NCBI RefSeq assembly: GCF_023913755.1
Contig: NZ_JAMXBJ010000044.1
Coordinates: forward strand, 52,012-116,011
Length of the DNA stretch: 64,000 nt
Direction of reading: 5' to 3'
DNA from: Pseudarthrobacter cellobiosi
Lineage (GTDB): Bacteria; Actinomycetota; Actinomycetes; Actinomycetales; Micrococcaceae
Of the stretch, positions 36,306 through 45,572 are shown piece by piece; position 1 is the first letter of the stretch; the number at the start of each line of letters is the position of its first letter. Under the pieces are notes generated by a model. It was not told where the DNA came from. It worked only from the letters and a program-made list of their open reading frames with translations, and made no database searches. A program made the position numbers and the translations under genes.

Positions 36306-37673
36306 CTAGAGTGCTTCGAGTATTGCGACGACGCCCTGGCCGCCGGCGGCGCAGATGGAAATAAGTCCGCGCGCAGGCCTTCCCTCGACGGCGCCTCTGG
36401 CCTGCAGCATCTTGGCCAGCGAGGCCACGATGCGTCCGCCGGTGGCTGCGAACGGGTGGCCCGCGGCCAGGGAGGAGCCGTTGACGTTCAGCTTGGTGCG
36501 GTCGATGCTGCCGAAGGCACCCTCAAGTCCCAGCCGGGTGCGGCCGAACTCATCATCTTCCCAAGCGGCCAGGGTGCTCAGGACAGTCCCGGCGAAGGCT
36601 TCGTGGATCTCAAAGAAGTCGAAGTCATCCAGCGTCAGTCCGTTGCGGGCCAGCAACCTGGGGACCGCAAACGCGGGGGCCATAAGCAGTCCGTCCTTGC
36701 CGTGGACGAAGTCCACGGCGGCAGCTTCACCATCCACGACGGTGGCGAGCTTCGGCAGGTCATGTGCATCAGCCCAGTCTTCGGATGCGAGCAGGACCGT
36801 GGAGGCCCCGTCGGTCAGCGGTGTGGAGTTTCCCGCCGTCATGGTGGCCTCGGCGCCGAGGCTCTTCCCGAAGACGGGCTTGAGTGTAGCCAGCTTCTCC
36901 AGTGTGGTGTCCGCCCTCAGGTTGGAGTCCTTGGCGAGGCCGCGGTATGGCGTCAGGAGGTCATCGAAGAATCCTGCGTCATACGCGGCGGAAAGGTTGC
37001 GGTGGCTGTTGAAAGCCAGCTCATCCTGCGCCTCCCGCGAAATGTTCCACTGCGCGGTGGTCAGCGCCTGGTGCTCGCCCATGGACAGGCCGGTGCGTGG
37101 CTCCCCCGTACTCGGAGCATCGGGGGCCAGGTCCTTGGGCCGCAGCCGGCTGAGCACCTGCAGGCGCTGGGGAAGGGTCTTGGCGCGGTTGAGGTCCAGG
37201 AGTATCTCGCGGAGGCCCTCACTGACAGCAATGGGGGCATCCGACGCCGAGTCGACACCACCGGCGATGGCGGAATCGATCTGGCCCAATTTGATCTTGT
37301 TGGCCAGGCCTAGAACCGTTTCGAGGCCGGTGGCGCACGCCTGCTGCAGGTCGTAGGCGGGGGTTTCCGCCGACAACGCCGAACCCAGGACTGCCTCGCG
37401 GGTGAGGTTGAAGTCGCGCGAGTGTTTGAGCACGGCCCCGGCCGCAACCTCGCCGATCCGCTCATCCTGGAGGCCAAACCTGGCGATAAGACCGTCCAGT
37501 GCGGCGGTGAGCATGTCCTGGTTGGAAGACTTCGTGTAGGCCCCGCCGGACCGGGCAAACGGGATCCGGTTACCACCCACAATTACGGCCCGGCGGACTG
37601 GACGCGCCGCGCCGGAAGTCGTGGGGCTGGCGAATTCGTGGGGTCCGGTGCCGGACTGTCCATTGACGGACAT
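36306..37673 (-). CDS. Acetyl-CoA C-acyltransferase (thiolase), FadA2-like
   Basis: A 455-residue thiolase. The nucleophilic Cys lies in DLQQACATGLETV, the catalytic His in GHPFAATGGR and the second Cys in SICAAGGQGVV. It cleaves 3-ketoacyl-CoA or condenses two acyl-CoAs. ATG 37673 has AGAGGAG six bases upstream; the longer frame crosses the operator and is rejected. It corresponds to Rv0243 by position and neighbours, and is expressed divergently from the TetR gene through a shared operator-promoter region, ahead of the FabG4-like and MaoC genes. Confidence 0.94.
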   Translation of the reverse strand: MSVNGQSGTGPHEFASPTTSGAARPVRRAVIVGGNRIPFARSGGAYTKSSNQDMLTAALDGLIARFGLQDERIGEVAAGAVLKHSRDFNLTREAVLGSALSAETPAYDLQQACATGLETVLGLANKIKLGQIDSAIAGGVDSASDAPIAVSEGLREILLDLNRAKTLPQRLQVLSRLRPKDLAPDAPSTGEPRTGLSMGEHQALTTAQWNISREAQDELAFNSHRNLSAAYDAGFFDDLLTPYRGLAKDSNLRADTTLEKLATLKPVFGKSLGAEATMTAGNSTPLTDGASTVLLASEDWADAHDLPKLATVVDGEAAAVDFVHGKDGLLMAPAFAVPRLLARNGLTLDDFDFFEIHEAFAGTVLSTLAAWEDDEFGRTRLGLEGAFGSIDRTKLNVNGSSLAAGHPFAATGGRIVASLAKMLQARGAVEGRPARGLISICAAGGQGVVAILEAL

Positions 37674-37702
37674 GGGTGACTCCTCTGATCTGCGACGGTT
37701 AC

Positions 37703-37735
37703 CGATACCCAGCGTACCTGATACGCTGAGTATCG
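37703..37735. promoter_or_regulatory. Probable TetR operator with two embedded divergent -10 elements
   Basis: Two 14-base arms, CGATACCCAGCGTA (37703-37716) and TACGCTGAGTATCG (37722-37735), match as an inverted repeat at 13 of 14 positions, with a five-base spacer. Each arm contains TACGCT. On the plus strand (37722-37727) it lies seven bases before the TetR GTG. On the minus strand (37711-37716) it would start thiolase transcription about 30 bases before its ATG. Bound repressor would cover both promoters. Confidence 0.75.
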
Positions 37736-38427
37736 TGAACAACCTCCACTCAGAAGTCCAGACGCCGGCCACCGGCTCAAATGCCGACGGCCGTTCGGCC
37801 CGCTGGCAGACGCATCGGGAGGAACGACGCCGGGAGCTCATCAAGTCCGCACGCCGCGCGGTTCACGCGCTGGGCAGCGATGCCTCTATGGAGGAGATTG
37901 CAGCGGCCTCCGGCACATCAAAGTCGGTCTTTTATCGCTACTTCGGCGACAAGGCAGGACTGCAGCACGCTGTCGGGGAAGTTGTCCTGAGCCAGATGCA
38001 GCGCAAGATCCGCGAAGCGGCCCAGGGTGCCCAGACGCCTAGGGAAGGGCTGCTTGCCATGATTTCGGCCTATCTCCAGATGGCGGAAACCAGCCCCAAC
38101 GTCTATAGCTTCGTCACCCGCTATGCGCCAGTGGACGCAGACGGTCCGCAGGGATCGGCGGCCATCTCCGGAGCCCTAGGACACTTCTTTGATTCCATCG
38201 CCGAGATGATTGCGGCGCCGATGCGGACCCACCTCGGGGATGGCAAAGAAGCGGTGATTGGCTACTGGCCCACGGCGGCCATCGGCCTGGTCCGGAATGC
38301 CGGCGAGCAATGGCTCAGCACACCTGATTCGGCGGCGAAGCCGGACCAGGAAGCCATGGCCCGCCAGATCACGGCCTGGCTATGTGTGGGAATCGCCCCC
38401 GAGCTTAACCCTGCCAGCGCGCCATGA
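37735..38427 (+). CDS. TetR-family transcriptional regulator
   Basis: A 230-residue regulator. The N-terminal HTH is in ALGSDASMEEIAAASGTSKS with VFYRYFGDKAGL after it, the standard TetR fold; the ligand domain is all-helical. GTG 37735 is taken as the start because it lies seven bases after a -10-like TACGCT and no Shine-Dalgarno is present, giving a leaderless mRNA. The start codon overlaps the last base of the operator, so strong autoregulation is likely. A regulator of acyl-CoA metabolism is inferred from its neighbours. Confidence 0.9.
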   Translation: MNNLHSEVQTPATGSNADGRSARWQTHREERRRELIKSARRAVHALGSDASMEEIAAASGTSKSVFYRYFGDKAGLQHAVGEVVLSQMQRKIREAAQGAQTPREGLLAMISAYLQMAETSPNVYSFVTRYAPVDADGPQGSAAISGALGHFFDSIAEMIAAPMRTHLGDGKEAVIGYWPTAAIGLVRNAGEQWLSTPDSAAKPDQEAMARQITAWLCVGIAPELNPASAP

Positions 38428-38480
38428 TTCCGCCCCAAGAACCTCACACCCTCCTGTCAGAACCAACGAAGGACATTGAC

Positions 38481-40598
38481 ATGACCGAAGTAGTGGACCG
38501 CACCACCGGCCCGGAGGCCGCCGTCACCAACCCCACCGCCGGCCACAGAACGGCTGCGCAGCCCGCCGTCGACGTTGCCGCGCTCGGCGAGCAGCTCCTG
38601 GGTAAATGGGCGGAATCCCGCCGGCAATCGCGCGCGCTGGCCAGCGACCCGGCACTGCACAAGATCGAAGGACTGACGCACACCGAACACCGGACGCGGG
38701 CGTTCGGCCAATTGAAGTACCTCGTGGACAACAACGCCGTGCAGCGGGCCTTCCCGGCAGCACTGGGCGGTTCCGATGATCACGGCGGCAACGTGGCCAG
38801 GTTCGAGGAACTGGTCACCGCCGATCCGTCCCTGCAGATCAAGGCCGGCGTCCAGTGGGGTCTCTTCGGCTCGGCCGTGATGCACCTGGGCACGCAGGAG
38901 CATCACACCAAGTGGCTGCCAGGCATCATGAGCCTAGAGATCCCCGGCTGCTTCGCCATGACGGAGACCGGCCACGGTTCCGATGTGGCCAGCATCGCCA
39001 CCACTGCGACCTACGACGCCGAAACCCAGGAATTTCTGGTCCACACACCGTTCCGGGCTGCGTGGAAGGACTACATCGGCAATGCAGCCATCGACGGCCT
39101 CGGCGCCGTCGTTTTCGCCCAGCTCGTGACAAACGGCGTCAACCATGGAGTGCATGCCTTCTACGTTGACCTCCGGGACCCCCAGACCAAGGAATTCATG
39201 CCCGGGATTGGTGGTGAGGACGACGGTATCAAAGGCGGCCTCAACGGGATCGACAACGGCCGGCTGCATTTCGACAACGTCCGCATTCCCCGCACGAACC
39301 TCCTGAACCGCTACGGCGATGTGGCACCTGACGGGACCTACACGTCCTCCATTGCCAGCCCCGGCCGACGCTTTTTCACCATGCTGGGAACCCTCGTCCA
39401 GGGCCGCGTGTCGCTGGACGGCGCTGCCGTGGCGGCGTCGAAGGTCGCACTGACGGCAGCCATCCGCTATGCCACCGAACGGCGCCAGTTCAACGCGTCC
39501 TCGCACACTGACGAAGAGGTCCTCCTGGACTACCAGCGCCACCAGCGGCGCCTGTTTACCAGGCTGGCCACCACGTACGCCGCGGGCTTCGCGCACGAGC
39601 AGCTCCTCCAGAAATTCGACGACGTCTTTTCCGGCGCCCACGATACCGATGAGGACAGGCAGGATCTGGAAACACTCGCCGCAGCCCTGAAGCCGCTGAG
39701 CACCTGGCATGCCCTGGACACCCTGCAGGAATGCCGTGAGGCGTGCGGCGGCGCCGGCTTCCTGATCGAAAACCGCTTTGCCTCCCTTCGTGCGGACCTG
39801 GACGTCTACGTCACGTTTGAGGGCGACAACACCGTGCTGCTCCAGCTTGTGGCCAAGCGCCTCCTGGCCGACTACGCCAAGGAGTTCAGGAATGTCGATT
39901 TTGGCGTCCTTGCACGCTACGTGGTTGCCCAGGCAACGGGCGTCGCGATCCATCGCACCGGCCTGCGGCAGGTGGCACAGTTCGTCGCCGATACCGGATC
40001 AGTCCAGAAGGCTGCCATTGCGCTCCGGGACGAGGAAGGCCAGCGCGCCCTCCTGACGGACCGCGTCCAGACCATGGTGGCCGACGTCGGGTCGGCCCTG
40101 AAAGGCGCCAACAAACTGCCCGTCGAAAAGGGGGCGGCCCTCTTCAACCAGCACCAGAACGAGCTGATCGATGCCGCCCAGGCGCACGCCGAGCTCCTGC
40201 AATGGGAGGCGTTCACGGAGGCCCTGGAAGATGTCACGGACCCGGGCACCAAAAGGGTCCTGACCTGGCTGCGCGATCTGTTCGGCCTGTCGCTGATCGA
40301 AAAGAACCTGTCCTGGTACCTGATGAACGGCCGGCTCTCCATGCAACGGGCACGCACCGTGGGTGATTACATCAACCGGCTCCTGGTCAAGATCAGGCCC
40401 CACGCCCTGGACCTTGTGGACGCCTTCGGGTACGGCGATGACCACGTGCGGGCGGCGATCGCCACCGGTGCCGAGAAGGCCCGGCAGGACGAGGCCCGCG
40501 CCTACGTCAGAGCACAGCGGGCCAGCGGCAACGCACCCGTCGACGAAAAGGTGCTGCTGGCGCGCACATCAGCCGGCGGCCTCACCCAGCCGAACTGA
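38481..40598 (+). CDS. Large acyl-CoA dehydrogenase/oxidase family protein
   Basis: A 705-residue flavoprotein. It shows the acyl-CoA oxidase-like signatures CFAMTETGHGSDVASI (flavin/substrate loop) and LDVYVTFEGDNTVLLQLVAK near residue 450. The extended C-terminal domain is what makes it longer than normal dehydrogenases (about 390 residues). Such proteins introduce the trans-2 double bond of acyl-CoA, with either electron-transfer flavoprotein or oxygen as acceptor. ATG 38481 has AAGGA eight bases upstream. It follows the TetR gene by 53 bases and completes a beta-oxidation set with MaoC, FabG4 and thiolase; M. tuberculosis has fadE5 in the equivalent place. Confidence 0.92.
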   Translation: MTEVVDRTTGPEAAVTNPTAGHRTAAQPAVDVAALGEQLLGKWAESRRQSRALASDPALHKIEGLTHTEHRTRAFGQLKYLVDNNAVQRAFPAALGGSDDHGGNVARFEELVTADPSLQIKAGVQWGLFGSAVMHLGTQEHHTKWLPGIMSLEIPGCFAMTETGHGSDVASIATTATYDAETQEFLVHTPFRAAWKDYIGNAAIDGLGAVVFAQLVTNGVNHGVHAFYVDLRDPQTKEFMPGIGGEDDGIKGGLNGIDNGRLHFDNVRIPRTNLLNRYGDVAPDGTYTSSIASPGRRFFTMLGTLVQGRVSLDGAAVAASKVALTAAIRYATERRQFNASSHTDEEVLLDYQRHQRRLFTRLATTYAAGFAHEQLLQKFDDVFSGAHDTDEDRQDLETLAAALKPLSTWHALDTLQECREACGGAGFLIENRFASLRADLDVYVTFEGDNTVLLQLVAKRLLADYAKEFRNVDFGVLARYVVAQATGVAIHRTGLRQVAQFVADTGSVQKAAIALRDEEGQRALLTDRVQTMVADVGSALKGANKLPVEKGAALFNQHQNELIDAAQAHAELLQWEAFTEALEDVTDPGTKRVLTWLRDLFGLSLIEKNLSWYLMNGRLSMQRARTVGDYINRLLVKIRPHALDLVDAFGYGDDHVRAAIATGAEKARQDEARAYVRAQRASGNAPVDEKVLLARTSAGGLTQPN

Positions 40599-40632
40599 CC
40601 GCAGCTCCGCGTTCCACTCGCGGGGCAACGCG

Positions 40633-40671
40633 CGACGGCGCCGCTCCCCTCTGTGGGGGGCGGCGCCGTCG
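40633..40671. terminator. Strong bidirectional hairpin between convergent genes
   Basis: CGACGGCGCCGC and GCGGCGCCGTCG form a 12-base-pair stem, extended to 17 pairs by TCCCC/GGGGG, with a five-base loop. It lies between the acyl-CoA oxidase-like gene and glgA, which face each other. There is no T tract, typical of high-GC actinobacterial terminators. Confidence 0.75.
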
Positions 40672-40711
40672 TGCGCTGTTGGGTCACTAGTGCTGCTGTT
40701 CCTGCCGTCCG

Positions 40712-41917
40712 TCAGGAAAGCACTGAGCGGTAGACCTCTAGGGTGGTCTCGGTGATGGAGTCCCAGGAGAAGTGCTCCTCCGCGCGGCGGCGGCCGGCCT
40801 GGCCCATGGCACGTGCCCGTTCGGGATCGGACACCACCTCGGTCAGAGCGGCGGCAAATTCCGTCACGAACTTCTCCGGATCAAGCGGTGTGCCGGTACC
40901 GTCGGTGACCTGCTCGAGGTCCACCAACAGGCCAGTCTCGCCATGCTGGACCACCTCGGGAATACCGCCCGTAGCGCTGGCCACCACGGCAGCACCGCAG
41001 GCCATCGCCTCGAGGTTGACGATGCCCAGCGGTTCATAGATGGACGGGCAGGCGAACGCTGTGGCGTGGCTGAGGACCTGGATGAGTTCGTTCCGCGGCA
41101 GCATCCGTTCGATCAGCACGACGCCGGTCCGCTGGCTCTGTAGCTCCTCGATCAGGCGTGCAGTTTCTGCGGCGAGCTCGGGGGTATCCGCCGCCCCAAG
41201 GCACAGCACGAGCTGCACATCGGCCGGAAGCTTCGCGGCGGCACGCAGGAGGTAAGGCACGCCCTTCTGGCGCGTGTTGCGGCCGACAAACACCACGCTC
41301 GGCCTGTCCGGATCAATGCCCAGGGCGCGGACGGTGTCCTGGTTTTCGTCGCGCTGCCACAGTTTGACGTCGATGCCGTTGTGGACCACCCTGACTTTGG
41401 CAGGGTCAACGTCGGGGTAGCTGCGGAGGATGTCCTGGCGCATGCCTTCCGAAACGGCGATGATCGCCGCTGCTGCCTCGTAGGCGGTTTTCTCGACCCA
41501 GGAGGACAACGCGTAGCCGCCACCAAGCTGCTCGGCCTTCCACGGCCTCAGGGGCTCCAGGCTGTGGGCGCTCAATACGTGCGGGATGCCGTGGAGCAGA
41601 GACGCAAGATGGCCGGCCATGTTCGCATACCAGGTGTGCGAATGGACCAGATCGGCGCCTGCCACGTCCGGCACGATGCGCAGGTCCACCCCGAGCGTCT
41701 GGACGGCGGCGTTGGCCGAGCCCAGGTCTTCGGGAACGGAATAGGAGGTCACCCCGGCACCGTGGTAATCGGCGTCGCGGGGTGCACCGAAGGCACGAAC
41801 CTGCAGGTCAACATGCTTACTAAGCACCCTGCTCAATTCCGCTACGTGGACTCCGGCGCCTCCGTAGATCTCGGGCGGGAACTCTTTAGTCACAATGTCT
41901 ATTCGCACGTTACCCAA
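40712..41917 (-). CDS. glgA: Glycogen synthase GlgA (actinobacterial GT4 type; possibly GlgM)
   Basis: A 401-residue family 4 glycosyltransferase. [20 protein letters not shown] is the N-terminal donor/acceptor loop, and the C-terminal part has [21 protein letters not shown] with the conserved glutamate motif. The divergent glgA-glgC pair is the same as Rv1212c-Rv1213; the mycobacterial enzyme has been shown to make maltose-1-phosphate from ADP-glucose and glucose-1-phosphate (GlgM), so the name glgA may understate its role. TTG 41917 has AAGGA five bases upstream; GTG 41908 is an alternative that matches homologue N-termini. Confidence 0.92.
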   Translation of the reverse strand: MGNVRIDIVTKEFPPEIYGGAGVHVAELSRVLSKHVDLQVRAFGAPRDADYHGAGVTSYSVPEDLGSANAAVQTLGVDLRIVPDVAGADLVHSHTWYANMAGHLASLLHGIPHVLSAHSLEPLRPWKAEQLGGGYALSSWVEKTAYEAAAAIIAVSEGMRQDILRSYPDVDPAKVRVVHNGIDVKLWQRDENQDTVRALGIDPDRPSVVFVGRNTRQKGVPYLLRAAAKLPADVQLVLCLGAADTPELAAETARLIEELQSQRTGVVLIERMLPRNELIQVLSHATAFACPSIYEPLGIVNLEAMACGAAVVASATGGIPEVVQHGETGLLVDLEQVTDGTGTPLDPEKFVTEFAAALTEVVSDPERARAMGQAGRRRAEEHFSWDSITETTLEVYRSVLS

Positions 41918-42009
41918 GGTAGTCCTTCCGCACTATCTGTTCTAGTGTGAAGGGGTCCGGGCGTGCCGGACTGTTTGGGGAGTTACGAAGGCGTACAGGA
42001 GCTACTACC

Positions 42010-43419
42010 ATGCCGTTGAATAAAAGAGTCCTGGCCATTGTCCTCGCGGGCGGCGAGGGAAATCGGCTAATGCCGCTGACGGCAGACCGGGCGAAACCTG
42101 CAGTGCCTTTTGCCGGCAGCTACCGGCTGATCGACTTTGCGCTGTCCAACCTGGTGAATTCACGCTACTTGCAGATCGTGGTCCTGACCCAGTACAAGTC
42201 CCACAGCCTTGACCGCCACATTTCCGAGACCTGGCGGATGTCCACGCAGCTGGGCAATTATGTGGCGTCCGTGCCGGCGCAGCAGCGCGTCGGCAAGAGC
42301 TGGTTCCTCGGCAGCGCCAACGCCATCTACCAGTCCCTGAACCTGATCCATGACGCCAACCCCGACATCGTCGTCGTGGTTGGTGCGGACCACGTGTACC
42401 GCATGGACTTCGCCCAGATGGTGGAGCAGCATGTGCAGAGCGGTGCCAAGGCCACTGTGGCCGCCGTGCGCCAGCCGTTGAGCATGGCCAACCAGTTCGG
42501 TGTGATCGAGGTGGACCAGGAGGACCCGCAGAAGATCGCCGCATTTGTGGAAAAGCCCGCCACAACTCCTGGCCTGGCCGCTGATCCCACCCAGTTCCTG
42601 GCTTCCATGGGCAACTACGTCTTTGACGCCGACGCGTTGGTGGATGCCCTTCACGTGGACGCCGAACGGCTCGACACCAAGCACGACATGGGCGGGGACA
42701 TCATCCCCTACTTCGTCAGCCAGGGTGAGGCCGGAGTCTACGACTTCACCCTCAACGACATTCCCGGCTCCACGGAACGCGACCGGACCTACTGGCGCGA
42801 CGTCGGCACCATCGATTCGTTCTACGACGCCCACATTGACCTCATCTCGCCATTGCCGGTGTTCAACCTCTACAACTCTGAATGGCCCATTTACACGCGG
42901 CAGAGCATCTCCCCGCCGGCCAAGTTCGTCCGCGGCGAAAACGACACCGTGGGCACCGCCCTGGACTCCATTGTGTCCAGCGGCGTGGTCATCTCCGGCG
43001 GCGTGGTGGAGGGATCCGTCCTGTCCAATGACGTCTTTGTGGGTAACGGCAGCAGGGTCATCGACTCGGTCCTGATGGACAAGGTGAACATCGGCAAGGG
43101 CGCCGTAGTCAACCGGGCCATCCTGGACAAAAACGTGAAGGTGCCGGCTGGCGCCGCGATCGGCCTGGACCATGACCTGGACCGCGCCCGCGGATTCAAG
43201 GTGACCGAGTCCGGCATCACCGTGCTCGCCAAGGGCCAGCAGGTGCCTGAGCCCGGGGAGGCGGAACGGGCGCTTGCCGCCAGGAACCTTCACCTTGTAC
43301 CCAATGCCATCAAAGCGGCCACGGCCAACTATCCAGAAATCCGCGAATCTGTGGAACAGGTTGCTGCGGTCCATGCGGAGGCGGCATCCCAGGCCGCCCC
43401 GGGCGGCCGCCGCTCCTAG
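42010..43419 (+). CDS. glgC: Glucose-1-phosphate adenylyltransferase GlgC
   Basis: A 469-residue nucleotidyltransferase making ADP-glucose from ATP and glucose-1-phosphate. The N-terminus has [20 protein letters not shown] with the nucleotide-binding glycine loop and the catalytic Arg/Lys, then [14 protein letters not shown]. The C-terminal left-handed beta-helix starts around [21 protein letters not shown] 42010 is preceded by AGGAG at eight bases. It is divergent from glgA, 92 bases away; both enzymes feed glycogen or alpha-glucan synthesis. It carries an unusually long C-terminal tail of about 50 Ala-rich residues. Confidence 0.96.
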   Translation: MPLNKRVLAIVLAGGEGNRLMPLTADRAKPAVPFAGSYRLIDFALSNLVNSRYLQIVVLTQYKSHSLDRHISETWRMSTQLGNYVASVPAQQRVGKSWFLGSANAIYQSLNLIHDANPDIVVVVGADHVYRMDFAQMVEQHVQSGAKATVAAVRQPLSMANQFGVIEVDQEDPQKIAAFVEKPATTPGLAADPTQFLASMGNYVFDADALVDALHVDAERLDTKHDMGGDIIPYFVSQGEAGVYDFTLNDIPGSTERDRTYWRDVGTIDSFYDAHIDLISPLPVFNLYNSEWPIYTRQSISPPAKFVRGENDTVGTALDSIVSSGVVISGGVVEGSVLSNDVFVGNGSRVIDSVLMDKVNIGKGAVVNRAILDKNVKVPAGAAIGLDHDLDRARGFKVTESGITVLAKGQQVPEPGEAERALAARNLHLVPNAIKAATANYPEIRESVEQVAAVHAEAASQAAPGGRRS

Positions 43420-43489
43420 GCGAGGGACGGGCAGGCCCGGCAGGACAGCGAACAGCTGGACCCGGTCGGGCCGGATCTTCCCCAGGCTG

Positions 43490-43495
43490 TAAAAT
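43490..43495 (+). promoter_or_regulatory. -10 element of the zinc-ribbon SDR gene, leaderless
   Basis: TAAAAT, a near-consensus -10, ends seven bases before ATG 43503. No Shine-Dalgarno is visible. Confidence 0.55.
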
Positions 43496-43502
43496 CGGTA
43501 CA

Positions 43503-44954
43503 ATGAGCTCCCCCGATCTGTCGCCTGAGGAAATCCAGGCCTGCCTCAAGGTTTTGAACACCATCCACGTCTATGACGAGGAACACCCCGACTATGTCTC
43601 GGTGCGCCGTGCCACCGGGAAGTTGTTCAAGGCCGTGAAGCGTCACCGCCGCGTCACCAAACGGGACCTGATCTCCGAAGCCGACCGGGCCGTCATCGCC
43701 CAGACGGCAACGGCAGCACCGGACCGGATCGACGACGAGACCCGCGGCAACAAGCTGGAGACCTCGGCGACGGGCAAGGTGGCCGGGCACCTGATCCGTT
43801 CCCGCCCCTGCTATATCTGCAAGAAGCACTACACGCAGGTGGACGCCTTTTATCATCAGCTCTGCCCCGAATGCGCCGCCTTCAGCCACAGCAAGCGGGA
43901 TGCCCGCACCGACCTGACAGGCCGGCGTGCGCTGCTCACCGGCGGGCGGGCCAAAATCGGCATGTACATCGCGCTGCGCCTGCTCCGGGATGGCGCGCAC
44001 ACCACCATCACCACCAGGTTCCCCAAAGACGCCGCACGCCGTTTTGCGGCAATGGAAGACAGCAGCGAGTGGCTGCACCGGCTCCGGATCGTGGGCATCG
44101 ACCTGCGCGACCCGTCACAGGTGATGGCCCTGACGGATTCGCTCAACGCCGCGGGCCCCCTGGACATCATCATCAACAACGCCGCCCAAACGGTGCGCCG
44201 ATCCGGCAACGCCTACAAACCCCTGGTGGACGCGGAGGACGAGCCGCTGCCCGCCGCGCTGGAGCCGGCCAACGGCGGACCGGAACTGGTGACGTTCGGC
44301 CACGCCCACGACAAACACCCCCTCGCCCTGGCGAGCAGTGTCACGGATCACCCGGTGCTGGCCGGCGACGCCATCACTTCGCTGGCGCTCTCCACCGGCT
44401 CGGCCTCGCTGGAGCGGATCGCCTCCGGAACAGCGATCGACGCCGGCGGGCTCGTCCCGGACCTGGCCGACATCAACAGCTGGACCCAGGTGGTGGACGA
44501 GGTTGACCCCCTGGAAATGCTGGAAGTCCAACTCTGCAACGTCACGGCCCCGTTCCTGCTGGTTAGCAGGCTCAGGGACGCCATGAAGCGCTCCACGGCG
44601 CACCGGAAGTACATCGTCAACGTCTCCGCCATGGAAGGCCAGTTCTCCCGCGCCTACAAGGGCCCCGGGCATCCGCACACCAACATGGCCAAGGCAGCCC
44701 TGAACATGATGACCCGCACCAGCGCCCAGGAAATGCTGGACGCCGACGGGATCCTGATGACTGCGGTGGACACCGGCTGGATCACTGACGAACGGCCGCA
44801 CTTCACCAAGGTCCGCCTCATGGAGGAGGGCTTCCACGCGCCTCTGGACCTGGTGGACGGCGCCGCCCGCGTCTACGATCCGATCGTGATGGGCGAAAAC
44901 GGCGAGGACCAGTACGGGGTCTTCCTCAAGGACTACAAGCCCAGCCCCTGGTAG
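43503..44954 (+). CDS. SDR-fold protein with N-terminal zinc-ribbon-like domain
   Basis: A 483-residue protein. Residues 1-95 are a charged helical region of unknown type. Residues 103-124 carry two CxxC pairs (RPCYICKKHY, LCPECAAF), a probable zinc ribbon. From about residue 141 an SDR Rossmann fold begins (RALLTGGRAKIGMYIALRL), with NNAAQTVRR and NVSAMEGQFSRAYKGPGHP. The expected YxxxK motif reads TNMAK, with Thr where Tyr should be. It is preceded by glgC but has its own leaderless-type promoter. Oxidoreductase activity cannot be assumed; a binding or sensing role is possible. Confidence 0.85.
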   Translation: MSSPDLSPEEIQACLKVLNTIHVYDEEHPDYVSVRRATGKLFKAVKRHRRVTKRDLISEADRAVIAQTATAAPDRIDDETRGNKLETSATGKVAGHLIRSRPCYICKKHYTQVDAFYHQLCPECAAFSHSKRDARTDLTGRRALLTGGRAKIGMYIALRLLRDGAHTTITTRFPKDAARRFAAMEDSSEWLHRLRIVGIDLRDPSQVMALTDSLNAAGPLDIIINNAAQTVRRSGNAYKPLVDAEDEPLPAALEPANGGPELVTFGHAHDKHPLALASSVTDHPVLAGDAITSLALSTGSASLERIASGTAIDAGGLVPDLADINSWTQVVDEVDPLEMLEVQLCNVTAPFLLVSRLRDAMKRSTAHRKYIVNVSAMEGQFSRAYKGPGHPHTNMAKAALNMMTRTSAQEMLDADGILMTAVDTGWITDERPHFTKVRLMEEGFHAPLDLVDGAARVYDPIVMGENGEDQYGVFLKDYKPSPW

Positions 44955-44986
44955 GACGGACACTTTCCTGGCCGGAGGGTTGGGCG

Positions 44987-44992
44987 TAGGCT
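44987..44992 (+). promoter_or_regulatory. -10 element of the PPOX-fold protein gene, leaderless
   Basis: TAGGCT ends seven bases before ATG 45000. Confidence 0.5.
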
Positions 44993-44999
44993 CGGCGGC

Positions 45000-45527
45000 A
45001 TGAGCAGCGAAGCAACGTCCAGCGACCCAACGTCCAGCGACCCAACGTCCGGCGAGTCCAACTCCAACGAGTCCACGTCCCAGGTCCAGAACCTGGAACA
45101 CCATGAATGCTGGGCACTGTTGCGGACGGTTTCCGTCGGCAGGCTGGCCGTCCTGGTGGACGGCCAGCCTGATATCTTCCCCATCAACTACACGGTGGAT
45201 GGCGGAACGTTAGTCTTCCGCACCGGCGCAGGAACGAAGCTGGCCGCCGCCTCAGGAGGTGCCGCTGTGGCGTTGGAGGCCGACGGCGTGGATGCCGTCA
45301 GTGGCCTCGCCTGGAGCGTGGTGGTCAAGGGACCGGCAAAGGCCATCACTGGAACCGAGGGCATCCTGGACTCCGCAGCCCTGTATCTTTTCCCATGGCA
45401 GGCCGGGAAGAAGGACACCTTTGTCCGGGTGAGCCCGGGAACAGTGACCGGGCGCCGGTTCAAAGTCACAGCACCCATGACCTGGTGGACCCAGCTCTCC
45501 GGAGCGGCCAAGGCAGCTCCGGAGTAG
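45000..45527 (+). CDS. Pyridoxamine 5'-phosphate oxidase-like FMN-binding protein
   Basis: A 175-residue PPOX/split-barrel protein. After a Ser/Thr/Glu-rich tail of about 27 residues, the domain starts LEHHECWALLRTVSVGRLAV and continues through DIFPINYTVDGGTLVFRTGAGTKL, the usual flavin-binding part. Actinobacteria have many such proteins, some of them F420- or heme-binding; the cofactor here is not decided. The N-terminal tail is encoded by a short tandem repeat. Leaderless-type -10 upstream. Confidence 0.87.
   Translation: MSSEATSSDPTSSDPTSGESNSNESTSQVQNLEHHECWALLRTVSVGRLAVLVDGQPDIFPINYTVDGGTLVFRTGAGTKLAAASGGAAVALEADGVDAVSGLAWSVVVKGPAKAITGTEGILDSAALYLFPWQAGKKDTFVRVSPGTVTGRRFKVTAPMTWWTQLSGAAKAAPE
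45014..45058 (+). repeat. 15-base tandem repeat in the PPOX gene 5' end
   Basis: AACGTCCAGCGACCC occurs twice exactly (45014-45028, 45029-45043) and a third, degenerate copy follows. The unit keeps the frame and encodes Thr-Ser-Ser-Asp-Pro repeats. Confidence 0.85.
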
Positions 45528-45572
45528 TCCTGGGCAGGACCTTGGGCACGACGAGGAAATGCCCCCGACTGC

